This document shows, piece after piece, positions 39,173 to 48,471 of a stretch of DNA of 64,000 nt. The position numbers and the translations under genes were made by a program. Numbering within the stretch: the stretch's first letter is position 1; every line of letters begins with the position of its first letter. The DNA comes from Brucella pecoris (GTDB lineage Bacteria; Pseudomonadota; Alphaproteobacteria; Rhizobiales; Rhizobiaceae): the NCBI RefSeq assembly GCF_006376675.1, contig NZ_VEWK01000004.1:248001-312000 (forward strand), given 5' to 3'. The notes under the pieces are model-generated. The model was not told where the DNA came from. It ran no database searches and was given only the letters and a program-made list of their open reading frames with translations.

Positions 39173-40094
39173 TGCGCGTCTGAACATAGACGACCACCGC
39201 ATGAATCAGCCGGAAATCATTGCTGCGATGAAGGAAGCGGACGTTCTGGTGCCTTGCATCACCGACGTTATCGACGCTGCGGCCATTGAACAGGCCGGCC
39301 CCAATCTCAAGCTGATCGCGAATTTCGGCAATGGCGTAGACAACATCGATGTCGCCGCCGCTGCAAAGCGTGGCATCACCGTCACCAATACGCCGAATGT
39401 CCTCACCGAGGATACTGCCGACATGACCCTGGCGCTGCTGCTATCGGTGCCAAGACGTCTGGTGGAAGGCGCCAATGTGCTGGGCGAGCGCCATGGACAA
39501 TGGCCGGGTTGGTCGCCGACCTGGATGCTCGGACGGCGCATCTGGGGCAAACGCCTCGGCATTGTGGGCATGGGACGTATCGGTACAGCCGTTGCCCGTC
39601 GCGCCAAGGCTTTCGGGCTTTCCATTCACTATCACAACCGCAAGCGCGTCAATCCGCAGGTCGAGGAAGAGCTGGAAGCGACCTACTGGGATAGCCTCGA
39701 CCAGATGCTGGCCCGGATGGATATCATCTCGGTCAACTGCCCATCCACGCCCGCTACATTCCATTTGCTGTCCGCGCGCCGCATCGCGCTGATGCAGCCG
39801 ACCGCCTATATGGTCAACACGGCGCGCGGCCAGATCATCGACGAGAATGCCCTGATAGAGTTGATTGAGCAGGGCAAGCTTGCCGGAGCAGGGTTGGACG
39901 TGTTCGAGAACGAACCGGCGGTTAATCCGCGCCTGCTGGCGCTTGCCGAAAAAGGCAAGGTCGTCCTGCTGCCGCATATGGGCTCGGCCACAATGGAAGG
40001 CCGCATCGACATGGGCGACAAGGTCATCATCAATATCAAGGCTTTTGTCGACGGGCATCGCCCGCCCGACCGCGTATTGCCAAACAGGGTTTAG
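39090..40094 (+). CDS. D-2-hydroxyacid dehydrogenase (glyoxylate reductase type)
   Basis: NAD(P)H-dependent reductase of the D-isomer hydroxyacid dehydrogenase family, closest in appearance to glyoxylate/hydroxypyruvate reductases. The 334 residues show the nucleotide-binding GMGRIGTAVARR (about 155-166), catalytic Arg in NTARGQIIDE, Glu in DVFENEPAVN and His in LLPHMGSAT. ATG 39090 follows GGGGTGGAG. Its TAG stop (40092-40094) belongs to the TAGAGC end of the repeat that follows. Confidence 0.88.
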   Translation: MSNKKKPLVVLTRKLPDPVETRMRELFDARLNIDDHRMNQPEIIAAMKEADVLVPCITDVIDAAAIEQAGPNLKLIANFGNGVDNIDVAAAAKRGITVTNTPNVLTEDTADMTLALLLSVPRRLVEGANVLGERHGQWPGWSPTWMLGRRIWGKRLGIVGMGRIGTAVARRAKAFGLSIHYHNRKRVNPQVEEELEATYWDSLDQMLARMDIISVNCPSTPATFHLLSARRIALMQPTAYMVNTARGQIIDENALIELIEQGKLAGAGLDVFENEPAVNPRLLALAEKGKVVLLPHMGSATMEGRIDMGDKVIINIKAFVDGHRPPDRVLPNRV

Positions 40095-40242
40095 AGCATT
40101 TTCGAGCCAAAAGTGCGAAGCGTCCGCGCGGGGAAATCAGTTCACTGGACTGATTTCTTACCCCGCTTCGATGCGAAGGCTAATGCCTATAAAAAATAGC
40201 TACAGCGGTTCCGACGATTATTGCTAAACAGGAGCCGCTCTA
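40092..40242 (+). repeat. Palindromic repeat, copy 6, with internal hairpin insertion
   Basis: Begins TAGAGCATTTTCGAGCCAAAA and ends GGAGCCGCTCTA, but the head is interrupted by a separate hairpin: CGGGGAAATCAGT (40128-40140) with ACTGATTT (40149-40156) and CCCCG. The two ends provide the TAG stop codons of the dehydrogenase (plus strand) and of the alpha/beta hydrolase (minus strand), so the element fills the whole space between them. Confidence 0.8.
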
Positions 40243-41082
40243 GCTTTTCCGGCTCGCGGTTTTCGTTTCATCGGTGCTTTTCCCGTCGATGAAACGCAGC
40301 ACTGTATGTGCGTAAAGGCGCGGATTCTCGACAGGGACGCCATGTCCGGCATCGGGCAGGATGATCAGTTGGGCGCCTGGTATCTGGCTGGCGATGAATT
40401 CCGTATGGTCGCGCGTGATGGCCGTATCGCGGTCGCCGATAACAATCGCGGTGCGCACACGGATATCCGACAGGTCTTCATCGGTGTAGTTCGGCTCATT
40501 TGCCCAGAGCGCATGAATTTCCTTGTCGATGCTCTCATAGTGGCGCAGTTCCGGTATCGGCTTTCCTTCGGCGCGGGCCTCGGTATAGCCGGTATTGCCA
40601 TCGGGCGTGACATTGGCGGCCTGCGCAAACAGGCTTTTCAGCCGTTCTGGATAACGCATGGCGATATCGAGGCCGATAATGCCGCCATCGCTCCAGCCGA
40701 CAAGATCGACCTTGTCGATATGGAGAAAATCGAGCAGTGCCACATAATCATCGGCCATCAATCCATAGGTGATGGGGTCTTCGGTGCGGGTCGAGCGTCC
40801 CTGGCCGCGACTGTCGGCAACGATTACGGTGTGGTGACGCGCAAGGATAGGAAGCTGCGCATCCCAGACATGCTGGTCGGAAAGGCCGCCCGGAATGAGC
40901 AGGATCGGCGAGCCCTTGCCAACAATCCGGTAATACATCTGGATGCCATTGACTTCGGCAAAGGCGGCAGGGGACGCGGGAATGGTCATGCGCGCAATTC
41001 TCTCAGTCGAAACGGGGGAAGGAAAAGACAAAGCAAAGCCGATCAGCAAAGCGGCTATCGTCAGTGTCGTCTTTCCCTTCAT
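40240..41082 (-). CDS. Exported alpha/beta hydrolase
   Basis: A 280-residue hydrolase with an N-terminal signal peptide (about 1-26) and an alpha/beta-hydrolase fold: oxyanion loop LLIPGGLSD, nucleophile elbow GWSDGG with Ser131, acid residue in VIGDRDT (Asp217 or 219) and His247 (DAGHGVP). Substrate unknown. It starts 18 bp after the NlpC/P60 gene on the same strand and is probably cotranscribed with it. Its TAG stop is supplied by the repeat. Confidence 0.82.
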   Translation of the reverse strand: MKGKTTLTIAALLIGFALSFPSPVSTERIARMTIPASPAAFAEVNGIQMYYRIVGKGSPILLIPGGLSDQHVWDAQLPILARHHTVIVADSRGQGRSTRTEDPITYGLMADDYVALLDFLHIDKVDLVGWSDGGIIGLDIAMRYPERLKSLFAQAANVTPDGNTGYTEARAEGKPIPELRHYESIDKEIHALWANEPNYTDEDLSDIRVRTAIVIGDRDTAITRDHTEFIASQIPGAQLIILPDAGHGVPVENPRLYAHTVLRFIDGKSTDETKTASRKS

Positions 41083-41100
41083 GGATTCCCGATCTCATTT

Positions 41101-41955
41101 TCAGGGTCTGCGGATAAGCGTCGGCAGATCGTATAGATAGGCAATTCGCTTGATTGCATCCTGTAGCGGCTCCAGCGTGACCGTCATCGTATGACCGCTC
41201 GCATGGATCAGCATGTCGGGGGAAGCGCAGATGGCGACATGGCCCTTCCAGAAGACGAGATCACCGCGCTTCAGGTTCGAATAGGACGCATCGGGTTCGA
41301 CGATTTCGCCAAGCGTATTCTGCTGCATGTCCGAATCGCGCAGAACCTCGCGGCCTGCCACCCACATGGAAAGTTGCACGAGGCCGGAGCAATCGATGCC
41401 GAATCCCGACGTGCCGCCCCACAGATAAGGCGTGTGAAGAAGGGTTTCTGCGACGGCCACATAGTCTGCGGCATGTTCACCGACTGGCGCTAGGTGGCTG
41501 GCGATCAGCGCCTCGCCGCTTTCCAGAATGGCATATTTTGTACCGCGCGTCTCGGCCGCGCCGACGATACGCACGCGTGAACCCAGCGACAGCGCCATGG
41601 TGTGTGGGAAGCGAAGATCAGCACCGGGATAAACGAAGGTGCGCGGCACGATGACCAGATGCGTTTCGGTTCCAGCGAGTTGTTCCAGCGCGGCAGCGGA
41701 GACGTAACCGGTATAGCCGTCGCGTTCCGCCTGCATCCACGACCAGCCGTCCATCTCCTCGAAGACGCGAACACGATCGCCAAAGATCATCTGTGTCTGC
41801 GGTCCGCTATCCATACGCGGTTCGGAGCGCAGATCGACAACGGACGCGGAAACCTGCATCAGTGTTCCGGTGGTGAAACGCGCCGCTTCCACCTGACCGG
41901 TCAGCCGTTCATCGGCGAGGTCGGGGCGATAGGCGTTGAGGCGGCGGTCGAGCAT
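41101..41955 (-). CDS. NlpC/P60 peptidase with SH3 domains
   Basis: Likely cell-wall peptide hydrolase. The 284 residues have two SH3-like regions (about 30-90 and 95-155) and an NlpC/P60 domain (about 162-280) with catalytic Cys189 (GIDCSGLVQ), His239 (GHVAICAS) and His251. No signal peptide is visible, so it may act on recycled peptides in the cytoplasm or use another export route. ATG 41955 lies two bases after the marR stop. The pairing with an M17 aminopeptidase gene suggests peptide turnover. Confidence 0.88.
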   Translation of the reverse strand: MLDRRLNAYRPDLADERLTGQVEAARFTTGTLMQVSASVVDLRSEPRMDSGPQTQMIFGDRVRVFEEMDGWSWMQAERDGYTGYVSAAALEQLAGTETHLVIVPRTFVYPGADLRFPHTMALSLGSRVRIVGAAETRGTKYAILESGEALIASHLAPVGEHAADYVAVAETLLHTPYLWGGTSGFGIDCSGLVQLSMWVAGREVLRDSDMQQNTLGEIVEPDASYSNLKRGDLVFWKGHVAICASPDMLIHASGHTMTVTLEPLQDAIKRIAYLYDLPTLIRRP

Positions 41956-41957
41956 GG

Positions 41958-42308
41958 TCAAAGTGGTAACTCCCTGGCTTTGGCGATCACCAGATCGCCC
42001 AGTCTTTCAACATAAAGTGCTCCGGCGACCGTCCTCTTCACTAGCACATTTCGCCGGTCTTTTTCATCACGATGCCGGGAGACGAACTCAAGTGCGCCCA
42101 TCGTGTCGAGCGCACGGGTAATCACCGGCTTGGTGACGTTCAGTTTTGCTGCAAGTCCCCGCACGGTATGTGGCGGGGGCTCCAGATAGATGGTCAGGAG
42201 AATGGCTGCCTGTCGCGTGGTGAGATCGGGCATCTCGTCACGCACCTGTTCCAGCGACAGGGTTCTCAGCAATGTCAGCGCCTGCAACGGCTTCAGCTCA
42301 ATTGGCAT
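41958..42308 (-). CDS. MarR-family transcriptional regulator
   Basis: A winged-helix protein of 116 residues from ATG 42308 (MPIELKPLQALTLLRTLSLE), or 131 from TTG 42353. The HTH is at about 35-75 (TTRQAAILLTIYLEPPPHTVRGLAAKLNVTKPVITRALD read in sequence) followed by the MarR wing with SRHRDEKDRRNVLVKRT. It is short for the family (usually 140-150), lacking part of the C-terminal dimer helix. It lies between the M17 aminopeptidase and NlpC/P60 genes and may regulate that group. Confidence 0.8.
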   Translation of the reverse strand: MPIELKPLQALTLLRTLSLEQVRDEMPDLTTRQAAILLTIYLEPPPHTVRGLAAKLNVTKPVITRALDTMGALEFVSRHRDEKDRRNVLVKRTVAGALYVERLGDLVIAKARELPL

Positions 42309-42382
42309 CCGGTTCCACCAAAACGGGGATTGTTTCGGAACCGTTTTATTCAACCCGCTTTCGGTGTTTCAGGCAAGTCGAT

Positions 42383-43765
42383 TCATTGCGCCGGGTAGCG
42401 TTCCTTCAAAAACTGGTAAAGAGCGCGAATGGCTTGCGCCTCTCCACCGACTGGCGAGGCGGGTTTTTCGACCGGCACCCAGCCGAAAATGTCGAAATGC
42501 GCCCAGCTTTGAGCCTTTTCGACAAATTTGCTGAGGAAGAGCGCTGCCGTCACCGATCCGGCAAATCCATCGGTGGTGACATTGTTGATGTCGGCGATCC
42601 GTGAGGACAATTTTTGCGCATAAGGCTTCCAAAGCGGCATGCGCCATAGCGGGTCTGCGGTGGCATCCGCACTTTGCGCAATCGAAGCGGCGAGTTCGTC
42701 ATCATGCGTATAGAATGGCGGCAGATCGGGGCCAAGCGCAACACGCGCAGCCCCTGTCAGCGTCGCCATGTCGATCAGAAGTGCAGGTTCTTCTTCATCG
42801 GCAAGTGCGAGAGCGTCGGCAAGAACCAGACGGCCTTCCGCATCGGTATTGCCAATCTCGACAGTCAGACCCTTGCGGCTTTGCAGCACGTCACCCGGCC
42901 GAAAGGCATTTCCGGCAATCGAATTCTCCACTGCCGGGATCAGCACGCGCAGCCGCACCGGCAATTGCGCGTCCATAATCATGGAGGCGAGGCCCAGCAC
43001 ATTGGCGGCTCCGCCCATGTCCTTCTTCATCAGGAGCATGCCGCTTGCCGGTTTGATGTCGAGACCGCCGGTATCGAAGCAGACACCCTTGCCGACCAGC
43101 GTGATTTTCGGGTCGCTTGCCTTGCCCCACGTAAGATCGATCAGGCGTGGCACAATTGCGCCAGCACGACCGACCGCATGGATCATGGGGAAATTCTTCT
43201 CCAAAAGCGCATCACCTTCGGTGATGGCAATGTCGGCCTTGTATCTCTTCGCCAGTTCATGGGCGGCATTTTCGAGGGCATCCGGCCCCATATCGTTGGT
43301 CGGTGTGTTGATGAGATCGCGCACCAGCGTTACCGCAGTAGCGATGCGGCTGATTTCGGCCTCATCCACGCCATCCGGCAAGGCGAGGCGGATCGCCTTG
43401 CCATTTGCCTTGCGATAGCGCGTAAAACTGTAGCCACCCATCAAGAAGCCCAGAACTGCAAGCGCTGCGTCATCGATCGCGCCGTCAATATGCCAGTCTC
43501 CGTCCGGAAGACCGCGCGCAAGCTTTCCGGCCAGAAGCTGCGACTGACCGCCCTTTTTTTCATCTCCCGTTCCAAAAAACGCACCCGATACCGATCCGCC
43601 AGCACCGGGAACCACGAGGACACGACCAGCTTCGCCGTCAAAGCCATTGGCCTTGGCCCATGCAATTGCATCGGCGGAAAGGCTGGAGGCTTCCAGCCCG
43701 CCTTTCGGCGTAAACCAGATCGGGCGGCTTTGTTCGGATTTTCGGGAAAGAAGTTCGACAGACAT
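42383..43765 (-). CDS. M17-family leucyl aminopeptidase
   Basis: Cytosolic dizinc aminopeptidase. The 460 residues show the family motifs of the C-terminal catalytic domain: VGKGVCFDTGGLDIKP with metal-binding Lys and Asp, MKKDMGGAA, and the signature NTDAEGRLVLADAL. The N-terminal domain is shorter than in PepA, closer to PepB-type enzymes. ATG 43765 (MSVELLSRKSEQ); the frame is open upstream. First gene of a minus-strand group aminopeptidase-marR-NlpC/P60-hydrolase. Confidence 0.92.
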   Translation of the reverse strand: MSVELLSRKSEQSRPIWFTPKGGLEASSLSADAIAWAKANGFDGEAGRVLVVPGAGGSVSGAFFGTGDEKKGGQSQLLAGKLARGLPDGDWHIDGAIDDAALAVLGFLMGGYSFTRYRKANGKAIRLALPDGVDEAEISRIATAVTLVRDLINTPTNDMGPDALENAAHELAKRYKADIAITEGDALLEKNFPMIHAVGRAGAIVPRLIDLTWGKASDPKITLVGKGVCFDTGGLDIKPASGMLLMKKDMGGAANVLGLASMIMDAQLPVRLRVLIPAVENSIAGNAFRPGDVLQSRKGLTVEIGNTDAEGRLVLADALALADEEEPALLIDMATLTGAARVALGPDLPPFYTHDDELAASIAQSADATADPLWRMPLWKPYAQKLSSRIADINNVTTDGFAGSVTAALFLSKFVEKAQSWAHFDIFGWVPVEKPASPVGGEAQAIRALYQFLKERYPAQ

Positions 43766-43795
43766 GATGCTCTTTCTGACCAATAAGCGTGTCCG

Positions 43796-43883
43796 GCAAA
43801 AGCGCTGGGGTTTTGTCGGAAGTTTATAAAAACAAACAGATAGCGCGATTATTGCCGTGCGGGAAAAAAACCACAATCGCTTT
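43796..43883 (+). repeat. Degenerate palindromic repeat, copy 7
   Basis: AGCGTGTCCGGCAAAAGCGC to TTTGTCGGAAGTTTAT resembles a decayed head; AAAAACAAACAGATAG matches the linker; AGCGCGATT and AATCGCTT are tail arms. Lies between the divergent M17 aminopeptidase and TPR lipoprotein genes. Confidence 0.5.
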
Positions 43884-43884
43884 A

Positions 43885-43906
43885 TTAACCAATCATTAGG
43901 GTTAAC
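43885..43906. promoter_or_regulatory. TTAAC inverted motif upstream of the TadD-like gene
   Basis: TTAACC (43885-43890), AATCATTAGG, GTTAAC (43901-43906). A similar element, TTAACAATCAGGGTTAA, lies in the flp promoter region at 53844. TTAA-N7-TTAG within it is one base from the CtrA consensus. Confidence 0.4.
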
Positions 43907-43967
43907 GGATTATTGATTTAACAGGAATTGGGCTTGAGGGGGTCTGGGCGCATCGTCCGGCCTTACA

Positions 43968-44052
43968 GCATGTCTCCCGAAAGTGGGAACCGGTTTGGGG
44001 AGACATGCGTGAAAACAAGAGACTAAAGCATGTTGAATGCGCGACACGCTTT
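43968..44052 (+). repeat. Palindromic repeat, copy 8
   Basis: Head GCATGTCTCCCGAAAGTGGG to GGGGAGACATGC (43968-44008), linker GTGAAAACAAGAGACT, and a short tail with arms AAAGCATGT/ACACGCTTT. It ends 15 bp before the TPR lipoprotein start, so it forms part of that gene's leader. Confidence 0.75.
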
Positions 44053-44067
44053 GGCAGGAGAGGCGGG

Positions 44068-44874
44068 ATGCTGAACATCGCTCGAAAAGACGCTATCGCA
44101 ATACGTCTTGGCTTCGCCTGCATTCTTTCAATGCTTGTACTTTCCGGCTGCACATCGGTTGACCGGACCACGACCGGTTCGGTGCGCCGCGCGGCAACAG
44201 TTGCCACTTTCGACCACATGAACGACGCACAGCTCGCCGCCATGGCCGGGCGGCTCGGCGCGCAATATGAACGCAATCCGAAGGATCGCCAGACGGCGCT
44301 CAACTATGCCAATGTGCTGACGCGTCTTGGCCGTAACGATCAGGCGCTGGCCGTCATGCGGGCGCTGGCTATTGTCTATCCGACGGATCAGGCCGTTCTT
44401 GCGGCTTATGGCAAGGCGCTTGCAAGCGCTGGCCAGTTCGACGGCGCGCTTGATGCCGTTCGCCGTGCACAGAACCCGGCCTATCCCGATTGGAAACTGG
44501 TTTCCGCAGAAGGTGCTGTTCTCGACCAGATGGGCCGGAAGGAAGAAGCGCGCGCGACGTATCAGAAGGCGTTGCAGCTTCAGCCGAATGAACCGTCGAT
44601 TATCTCCAATATGGGGATGTCCTATCTTCTGGCCGGTGATGCACGAACGGCTGAGACCTATTTCAAACAGGCCGCTGCAGCCCCTGGTGCGGACAGTCGT
44701 GTGCGTCAAAACCTTGCCCTGTCGGTCGGTCTGCAGGGCCGCTTTCAGGAGGCCGAAGCGATTGCCGCGCGTGAAATTTCTCCGCAACAGGCCAAGGCCA
44801 ATACGGATTATCTCCGCTCCATGCTGGCGCAGCAGAACTCCTGGAACATGCTCAAGGACAAGCCGAAGGGCTGA
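44068..44874 (+). CDS. TPR lipoprotein, TadD-like pilus assembly protein
   Basis: A 268-residue lipoprotein (LVLSGC, Cys28) with several tetratricopeptide repeats (about 68-240; NPKDRQTALNYANVLTRLGR, DQAVLAAYGKALASAGQFD, NEPSIISNMGMSYLLAGD). In tad loci such a protein, TadD, acts as the pilotin that assembles the secretin CpaC in the outer membrane. It converges on tadC, at the distal end of the minus-strand pilus operon. ATG 44068 follows GGAGAGGCGGG. Confidence 0.85.
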   Translation: MLNIARKDAIAIRLGFACILSMLVLSGCTSVDRTTTGSVRRAATVATFDHMNDAQLAAMAGRLGAQYERNPKDRQTALNYANVLTRLGRNDQALAVMRALAIVYPTDQAVLAAYGKALASAGQFDGALDAVRRAQNPAYPDWKLVSAEGAVLDQMGRKEEARATYQKALQLQPNEPSIISNMGMSYLLAGDARTAETYFKQAAAAPGADSRVRQNLALSVGLQGRFQEAEAIAAREISPQQAKANTDYLRSMLAQQNSWNMLKDKPKG

Positions 44875-44875
44875 T

Positions 44876-44962
44876 TCTTCGATCAGATCGGCGCTCTAAC
44901 CTCTTTTATTTTAAGCATAATCTTATCGATCCTCGTTTCACTCCGGTCGGATTATGCTCTAG
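44876..44962 (-). repeat. Palindromic repeat, copy 9, inverted and truncated
   Basis: Reading the minus strand: TAGAGCATAATCCGACCGGA to TAAGATTATGC, A-rich linker, then TTAGAGCGCCGATCTGATCG, a tail that lacks its second arm. It lies between the convergent tadD-like and tadC genes, and its TAG is the tadC stop. Confidence 0.75.
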
Positions 44963-45960
44963 TTACCGCCGAACAATCCGCCTTGCGCCGAAATCTGGAT
45001 GAAGGCCGGTCCGAGAATAACGATAAAGAGGACGGGCAGGAAGAAAACAATCATCGGCACGGTCAGCTTTGGCGGCAGGGCTGCGGCCTTCTTTTCAGCT
45101 TCAAGCAGACGCAGATCGCGGCTTTCCTGAGAAAGCGTGCGCAGCGCCTGTGCGACCGGCGTGCCGTAACGCTCGGCTTGAATCAGCGCCTGCGTTACGG
45201 ATTTCACTGGCTCCAGACCCGTGCGATTGGCGAGATTTTCATAAGCCTGACGGCGCTCCGGCAGGAATGAAAGCTCAGCATTGGTCAGCATTAATTCTTC
45301 GGCAAGCTCGACGGACTGGATGCCGATTTCATCGGCCACCCGGCGAAACGCAGCTTCCGTGGACATGCCCGATTCGACGCAGATCAGCATCAGATCAAGC
45401 GCGTCCGGCCATGCGCGTCGGATGGATTGCTTGCGTTTGGTCGCCCGGTTTGAGACGTAGAGGTTAGGCGCATAGAAACCGGCATAGCCAGCAAGAATGC
45501 AAACGAGGAGGCGAACGAAGAACGATTGATCGGCAAGCACGCCGAGCATGAAAATGTAGATGGCGGCGACTATTATCGCGCCGAAAGGCAGAACAAAGCG
45601 CAGGAACAGAAAGATGTTGAGCGGGTTCTGCCCCCGGAAGCCTGCCTGCCTGAGCGAAGCGATCGTCTTTTCGTCCGCAAGCGCACGCTTGAGGTCAAGC
45701 TTTTCGACAAATTCGCGGATGCCCTGCTTTTGCTGATGGCGCAGGCTGTTGCGACGGTCGCTTTCCGCAGCAAGTCGGGCACGCTCGCGCGAGCGAATGG
45801 CTTCACGTTCGGTGGCAACTGATTTCATCCGCGACTTGAGCGCATTGCCGCTGAGGACCGGCATGAGAATCGTCACCACGGTTGCAAAAACCGCGACGGT
45901 AATCAAAGCGCCGATCAGAAACTGCGGGTCGGTCAGTTTTTGTGTGAGGAGAGAAAACAT
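44959..45960 (-). CDS. tadC: TadC, Flp pilus inner-membrane protein
   Basis: Polytopic membrane protein of the GspF/TadC family that with TadB forms the inner-membrane platform of the Flp pilus machine. The 333 residues have an N-terminal membrane segment (about 14-34), a membrane pair around 115-165, the T2SSF domain (about 185-310, ALDLMLICVESGMSTEAAF) and a C-terminal membrane segment. Last gene of the minus-strand set, 10 bp after tadB. The TAG stop is provided by a repeat end. Confidence 0.92.
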   Translation of the reverse strand: MFSLLTQKLTDPQFLIGALITVAVFATVVTILMPVLSGNALKSRMKSVATEREAIRSRERARLAAESDRRNSLRHQQKQGIREFVEKLDLKRALADEKTIASLRQAGFRGQNPLNIFLFLRFVLPFGAIIVAAIYIFMLGVLADQSFFVRLLVCILAGYAGFYAPNLYVSNRATKRKQSIRRAWPDALDLMLICVESGMSTEAAFRRVADEIGIQSVELAEELMLTNAELSFLPERRQAYENLANRTGLEPVKSVTQALIQAERYGTPVAQALRTLSQESRDLRLLEAEKKAAALPPKLTVPMIVFFLPVLFIVILGPAFIQISAQGGLFGGN

Positions 45961-45970
45961 GTCCGGTACC

Positions 45971-46984
45971 TCACATATCGAAATTGATCATGTTCTTCAT
46001 GATGAAGATGCCGGTTAGCATCAGAACGGCTGCAATGCCCAGGAGCATGTGGCCGGTCGAAGAGGTGAAGAGCAGGGTCATATACAGCGGGCTGGTCAGG
46101 TAGACGAGAAACGTAACGATGAAGGGCAGGGCGCCGATGATCGCGGCAGAAGCCTTGGCTTCCATGGATAGCGCGTTGACCTTGGCTTTCATCTTCTTTC
46201 GATCGCGCAAAACCTTCGAAAGATTGTTGAGCGCTTCGGAAAGATTACCACCTGCCTGGGACTGAATCTGGATGACGATGGCGAAGAAGTTGGTTTCCGG
46301 GCACGGCATGGAATCAGGCATCTTGCCAACCGCTTCAGGGATCGAAAGTCCGATCTGCTGTGCTTCGACAACCTTCTTGAACTCTCCCTTGACCGGCTCC
46401 ACCGCCTCGCTCGCAATGAGTCTCAGGCCGTCATTAAGCGGAAGCCCGGCACGGGTTGCACGCACGATGACATCAAGGGCGTTGGGAAATTCTTCGAGGA
46501 ATTTCTTCAGCCGTCGCTTGCGTTTCTGCAGCACGAACCAGCGCGGCAGGCCGAAAAAACCGGCAATGGCGATGCCCGGCAGGAAAAGCAGCGGCGCGCC
46601 GAAGATCAGCGCGATGAATGTAACAAGGAACGCGGTCACACCGGAATAGATGTAGAATTTCTGCAAGGTCAGATTTAAGCCCGCCTGTGTCAGCAGAATG
46701 CGCAGGGGCGGATATTTCTGGTTTTTCTCGCGTTGCTTCTGCCGCGCTTCCAGGTCCTTGATATTGTCCTGCAACTGTCTGCGGCGCTTCAATATGTCGG
46801 CGTTTCTGTCGCGCTCGCTGCGCGTTATCGCCCGTTCCGAACCGCTGTTGCGCACGGTTTCGAAGCGCCGTGCCGCGTGATCCTTCTTGCCGAGCTTTTC
46901 ATAGAAAAGCGCATAGAACAAAGCCGCGCAGGCGATGACGGCAAGCACGATGAACATCAAAATGCTGGCGCCGGAACCGGTCAT
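45971..46984 (-). CDS. tadB: TadB, Flp pilus inner-membrane protein
   Basis: Partner of TadC in the pilus platform. The 337 residues have an N-terminal membrane segment, a coiled charged region (about 30-95), two membrane segments near 105-150, the T2SSF domain (about 165-290, FPNALDVIVRATRAGLPLNDGL) and two C-terminal membrane segments. The ATG overlaps the cpaF stop by four bases. Confidence 0.93.
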   Translation of the reverse strand: MTGSGASILMFIVLAVIACAALFYALFYEKLGKKDHAARRFETVRNSGSERAITRSERDRNADILKRRRQLQDNIKDLEARQKQREKNQKYPPLRILLTQAGLNLTLQKFYIYSGVTAFLVTFIALIFGAPLLFLPGIAIAGFFGLPRWFVLQKRKRRLKKFLEEFPNALDVIVRATRAGLPLNDGLRLIASEAVEPVKGEFKKVVEAQQIGLSIPEAVGKMPDSMPCPETNFFAIVIQIQSQAGGNLSEALNNLSKVLRDRKKMKAKVNALSMEAKASAAIIGALPFIVTFLVYLTSPLYMTLLFTSSTGHMLLGIAAVLMLTGIFIMKNMINFDM

Positions 46985-48459
46985 GCATTTGTCCTTTCCA
47001 TGCTGTCGAGCACGGAAGCAAGGCGGCTGTCCTCATTGTAATAGCGGGCGCGTTCCCAGAAGGCAGGACGTCCGATGCCGGTCGAGCTATGACTGCCGAG
47101 AATGCGGCCGGAAGTGTCTTCACCCTTGATATCGTACAGAACCAGATCCTGGGTGATGATGACGTCGCCTTCCAGTCCCACCACTTCGGTAATGTGAGTG
47201 ATACGGCGTGTGCCGTCGCGCAGGCGCGCGGCCTGAATAATGATATCGACCGAGCCAACGATGATCTCACGCACGGTTTTTTGCGGCAGCACATAGCCGC
47301 CCATGGCGATCATGGCTTCCATACGGTTGAGGCATTCACGCGGACTATTGGAATGGATCGTCCCCATTGAACCGTCATGGCCTGTGTTCATGGCCTGCAA
47401 GAGGTCGAAAACCTCGGGGCCGCGCACTTCGCCGACGATGATGCGTTCGGGACGCATACGCAGGCAGTTCTTCACCAGATCGCGCATGGTGACTTCGCCT
47501 TCGCCTTCCAGATTGGGCGGGCGAGTTTCCAGACGCACCACATGCGGCTGCTGCAATTGCAGTTCAGCCGAGTCTTCGCAGGTGATGATGCGTTCGTGCG
47601 TGTCGATATAACGTGTCAGGCAGTTGAGAAGCGTGGTCTTGCCCGAACCGGTGCCGCCCGAAATGATCACATTGCAGCGCACACGGCTGATGATCTGCAG
47701 CAGCTCTGCTCCGGCATTCGATATAGCGCCGAATCGCACCAACTGGTCGAGCGTCAGCTTGTCCTTGCGGAATTTACGAATGGTCAGGGTTGGGCCGTCG
47801 AGCGACAGCGGCGGCGCGATGACGTTGACGCGCGAACCGTCAGGCAGGCGGGCATCGCAGATAGGGCTCGATTCGTCGACACGACGTCCGACCTGACTGA
47901 CGATACGCTGACAGATGTTAAGGAGCTGCTGGTTATCGCGGAAGCGGATGCCGGTTTCCTGCAACAAACCGTCCACCTCGATATAGGTCCGGCGCGAACC
48001 ATTGACCATGATATCGGCGATGTCGTCACGGGAAAGAAGCGGTTCCAGCGGGCCGTAGCCCAATACGTCGTTGCAGATGTCATCAAGCAGCTCTTCCTGC
48101 TCGGCAATCGACATGACGAAATTCTTGATGGCGATGATGTCGTTGACGATGTCGCGGATTTCCTCACGCGCGGCGTCCGGTGCCATGCGGGAGAGTTGCG
48201 ACAGATCGATCGTATCGATCAACGCCGAGAAGACCTGCGATTTGGTGTCGTAGTAACTTTCGGTCTTTTCGCGCCCCTGTGTGCCTGGCTGGGCGGGAGA
48301 TCGGGCCTGTGTCGTGGGGACGGCTGCCTGCATACGGGACGGTTGGACTGCCGGCTGGGTCGAAGCGGGCATTGCAGCGGAGTTGGCAGGTTTCAGCACA
48401 GCCGGTCGCATTCCGCTTTCCGGCTTGTTTCCCGTATCGTTGCCTCTTCTGCCGAACAT
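46981..48459 (-). CDS. cpaF: CpaF/TadA, Flp pilus assembly ATPase
   Basis: Secretion ATPase that powers both extension and retraction in Tad pili. The 492 residues have a Pro/Gln/Ala-rich disordered N-terminus (1-65), an N-terminal domain (about 75-190) and the RecA-like ATPase core with Walker A GGTGSGKT (268-275), a Walker B region with [13 protein letters not shown] and the His box of the family. 12 bp after cpaE. Confidence 0.95.
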   Translation of the reverse strand: MFGRRGNDTGNKPESGMRPAVLKPANSAAMPASTQPAVQPSRMQAAVPTTQARSPAQPGTQGREKTESYYDTKSQVFSALIDTIDLSQLSRMAPDAAREEIRDIVNDIIAIKNFVMSIAEQEELLDDICNDVLGYGPLEPLLSRDDIADIMVNGSRRTYIEVDGLLQETGIRFRDNQQLLNICQRIVSQVGRRVDESSPICDARLPDGSRVNVIAPPLSLDGPTLTIRKFRKDKLTLDQLVRFGAISNAGAELLQIISRVRCNVIISGGTGSGKTTLLNCLTRYIDTHERIITCEDSAELQLQQPHVVRLETRPPNLEGEGEVTMRDLVKNCLRMRPERIIVGEVRGPEVFDLLQAMNTGHDGSMGTIHSNSPRECLNRMEAMIAMGGYVLPQKTVREIIVGSVDIIIQAARLRDGTRRITHITEVVGLEGDVIITQDLVLYDIKGEDTSGRILGSHSSTGIGRPAFWERARYYNEDSRLASVLDSMERTNA

Positions 48460-48471
48460 GATTTCCTGCCG

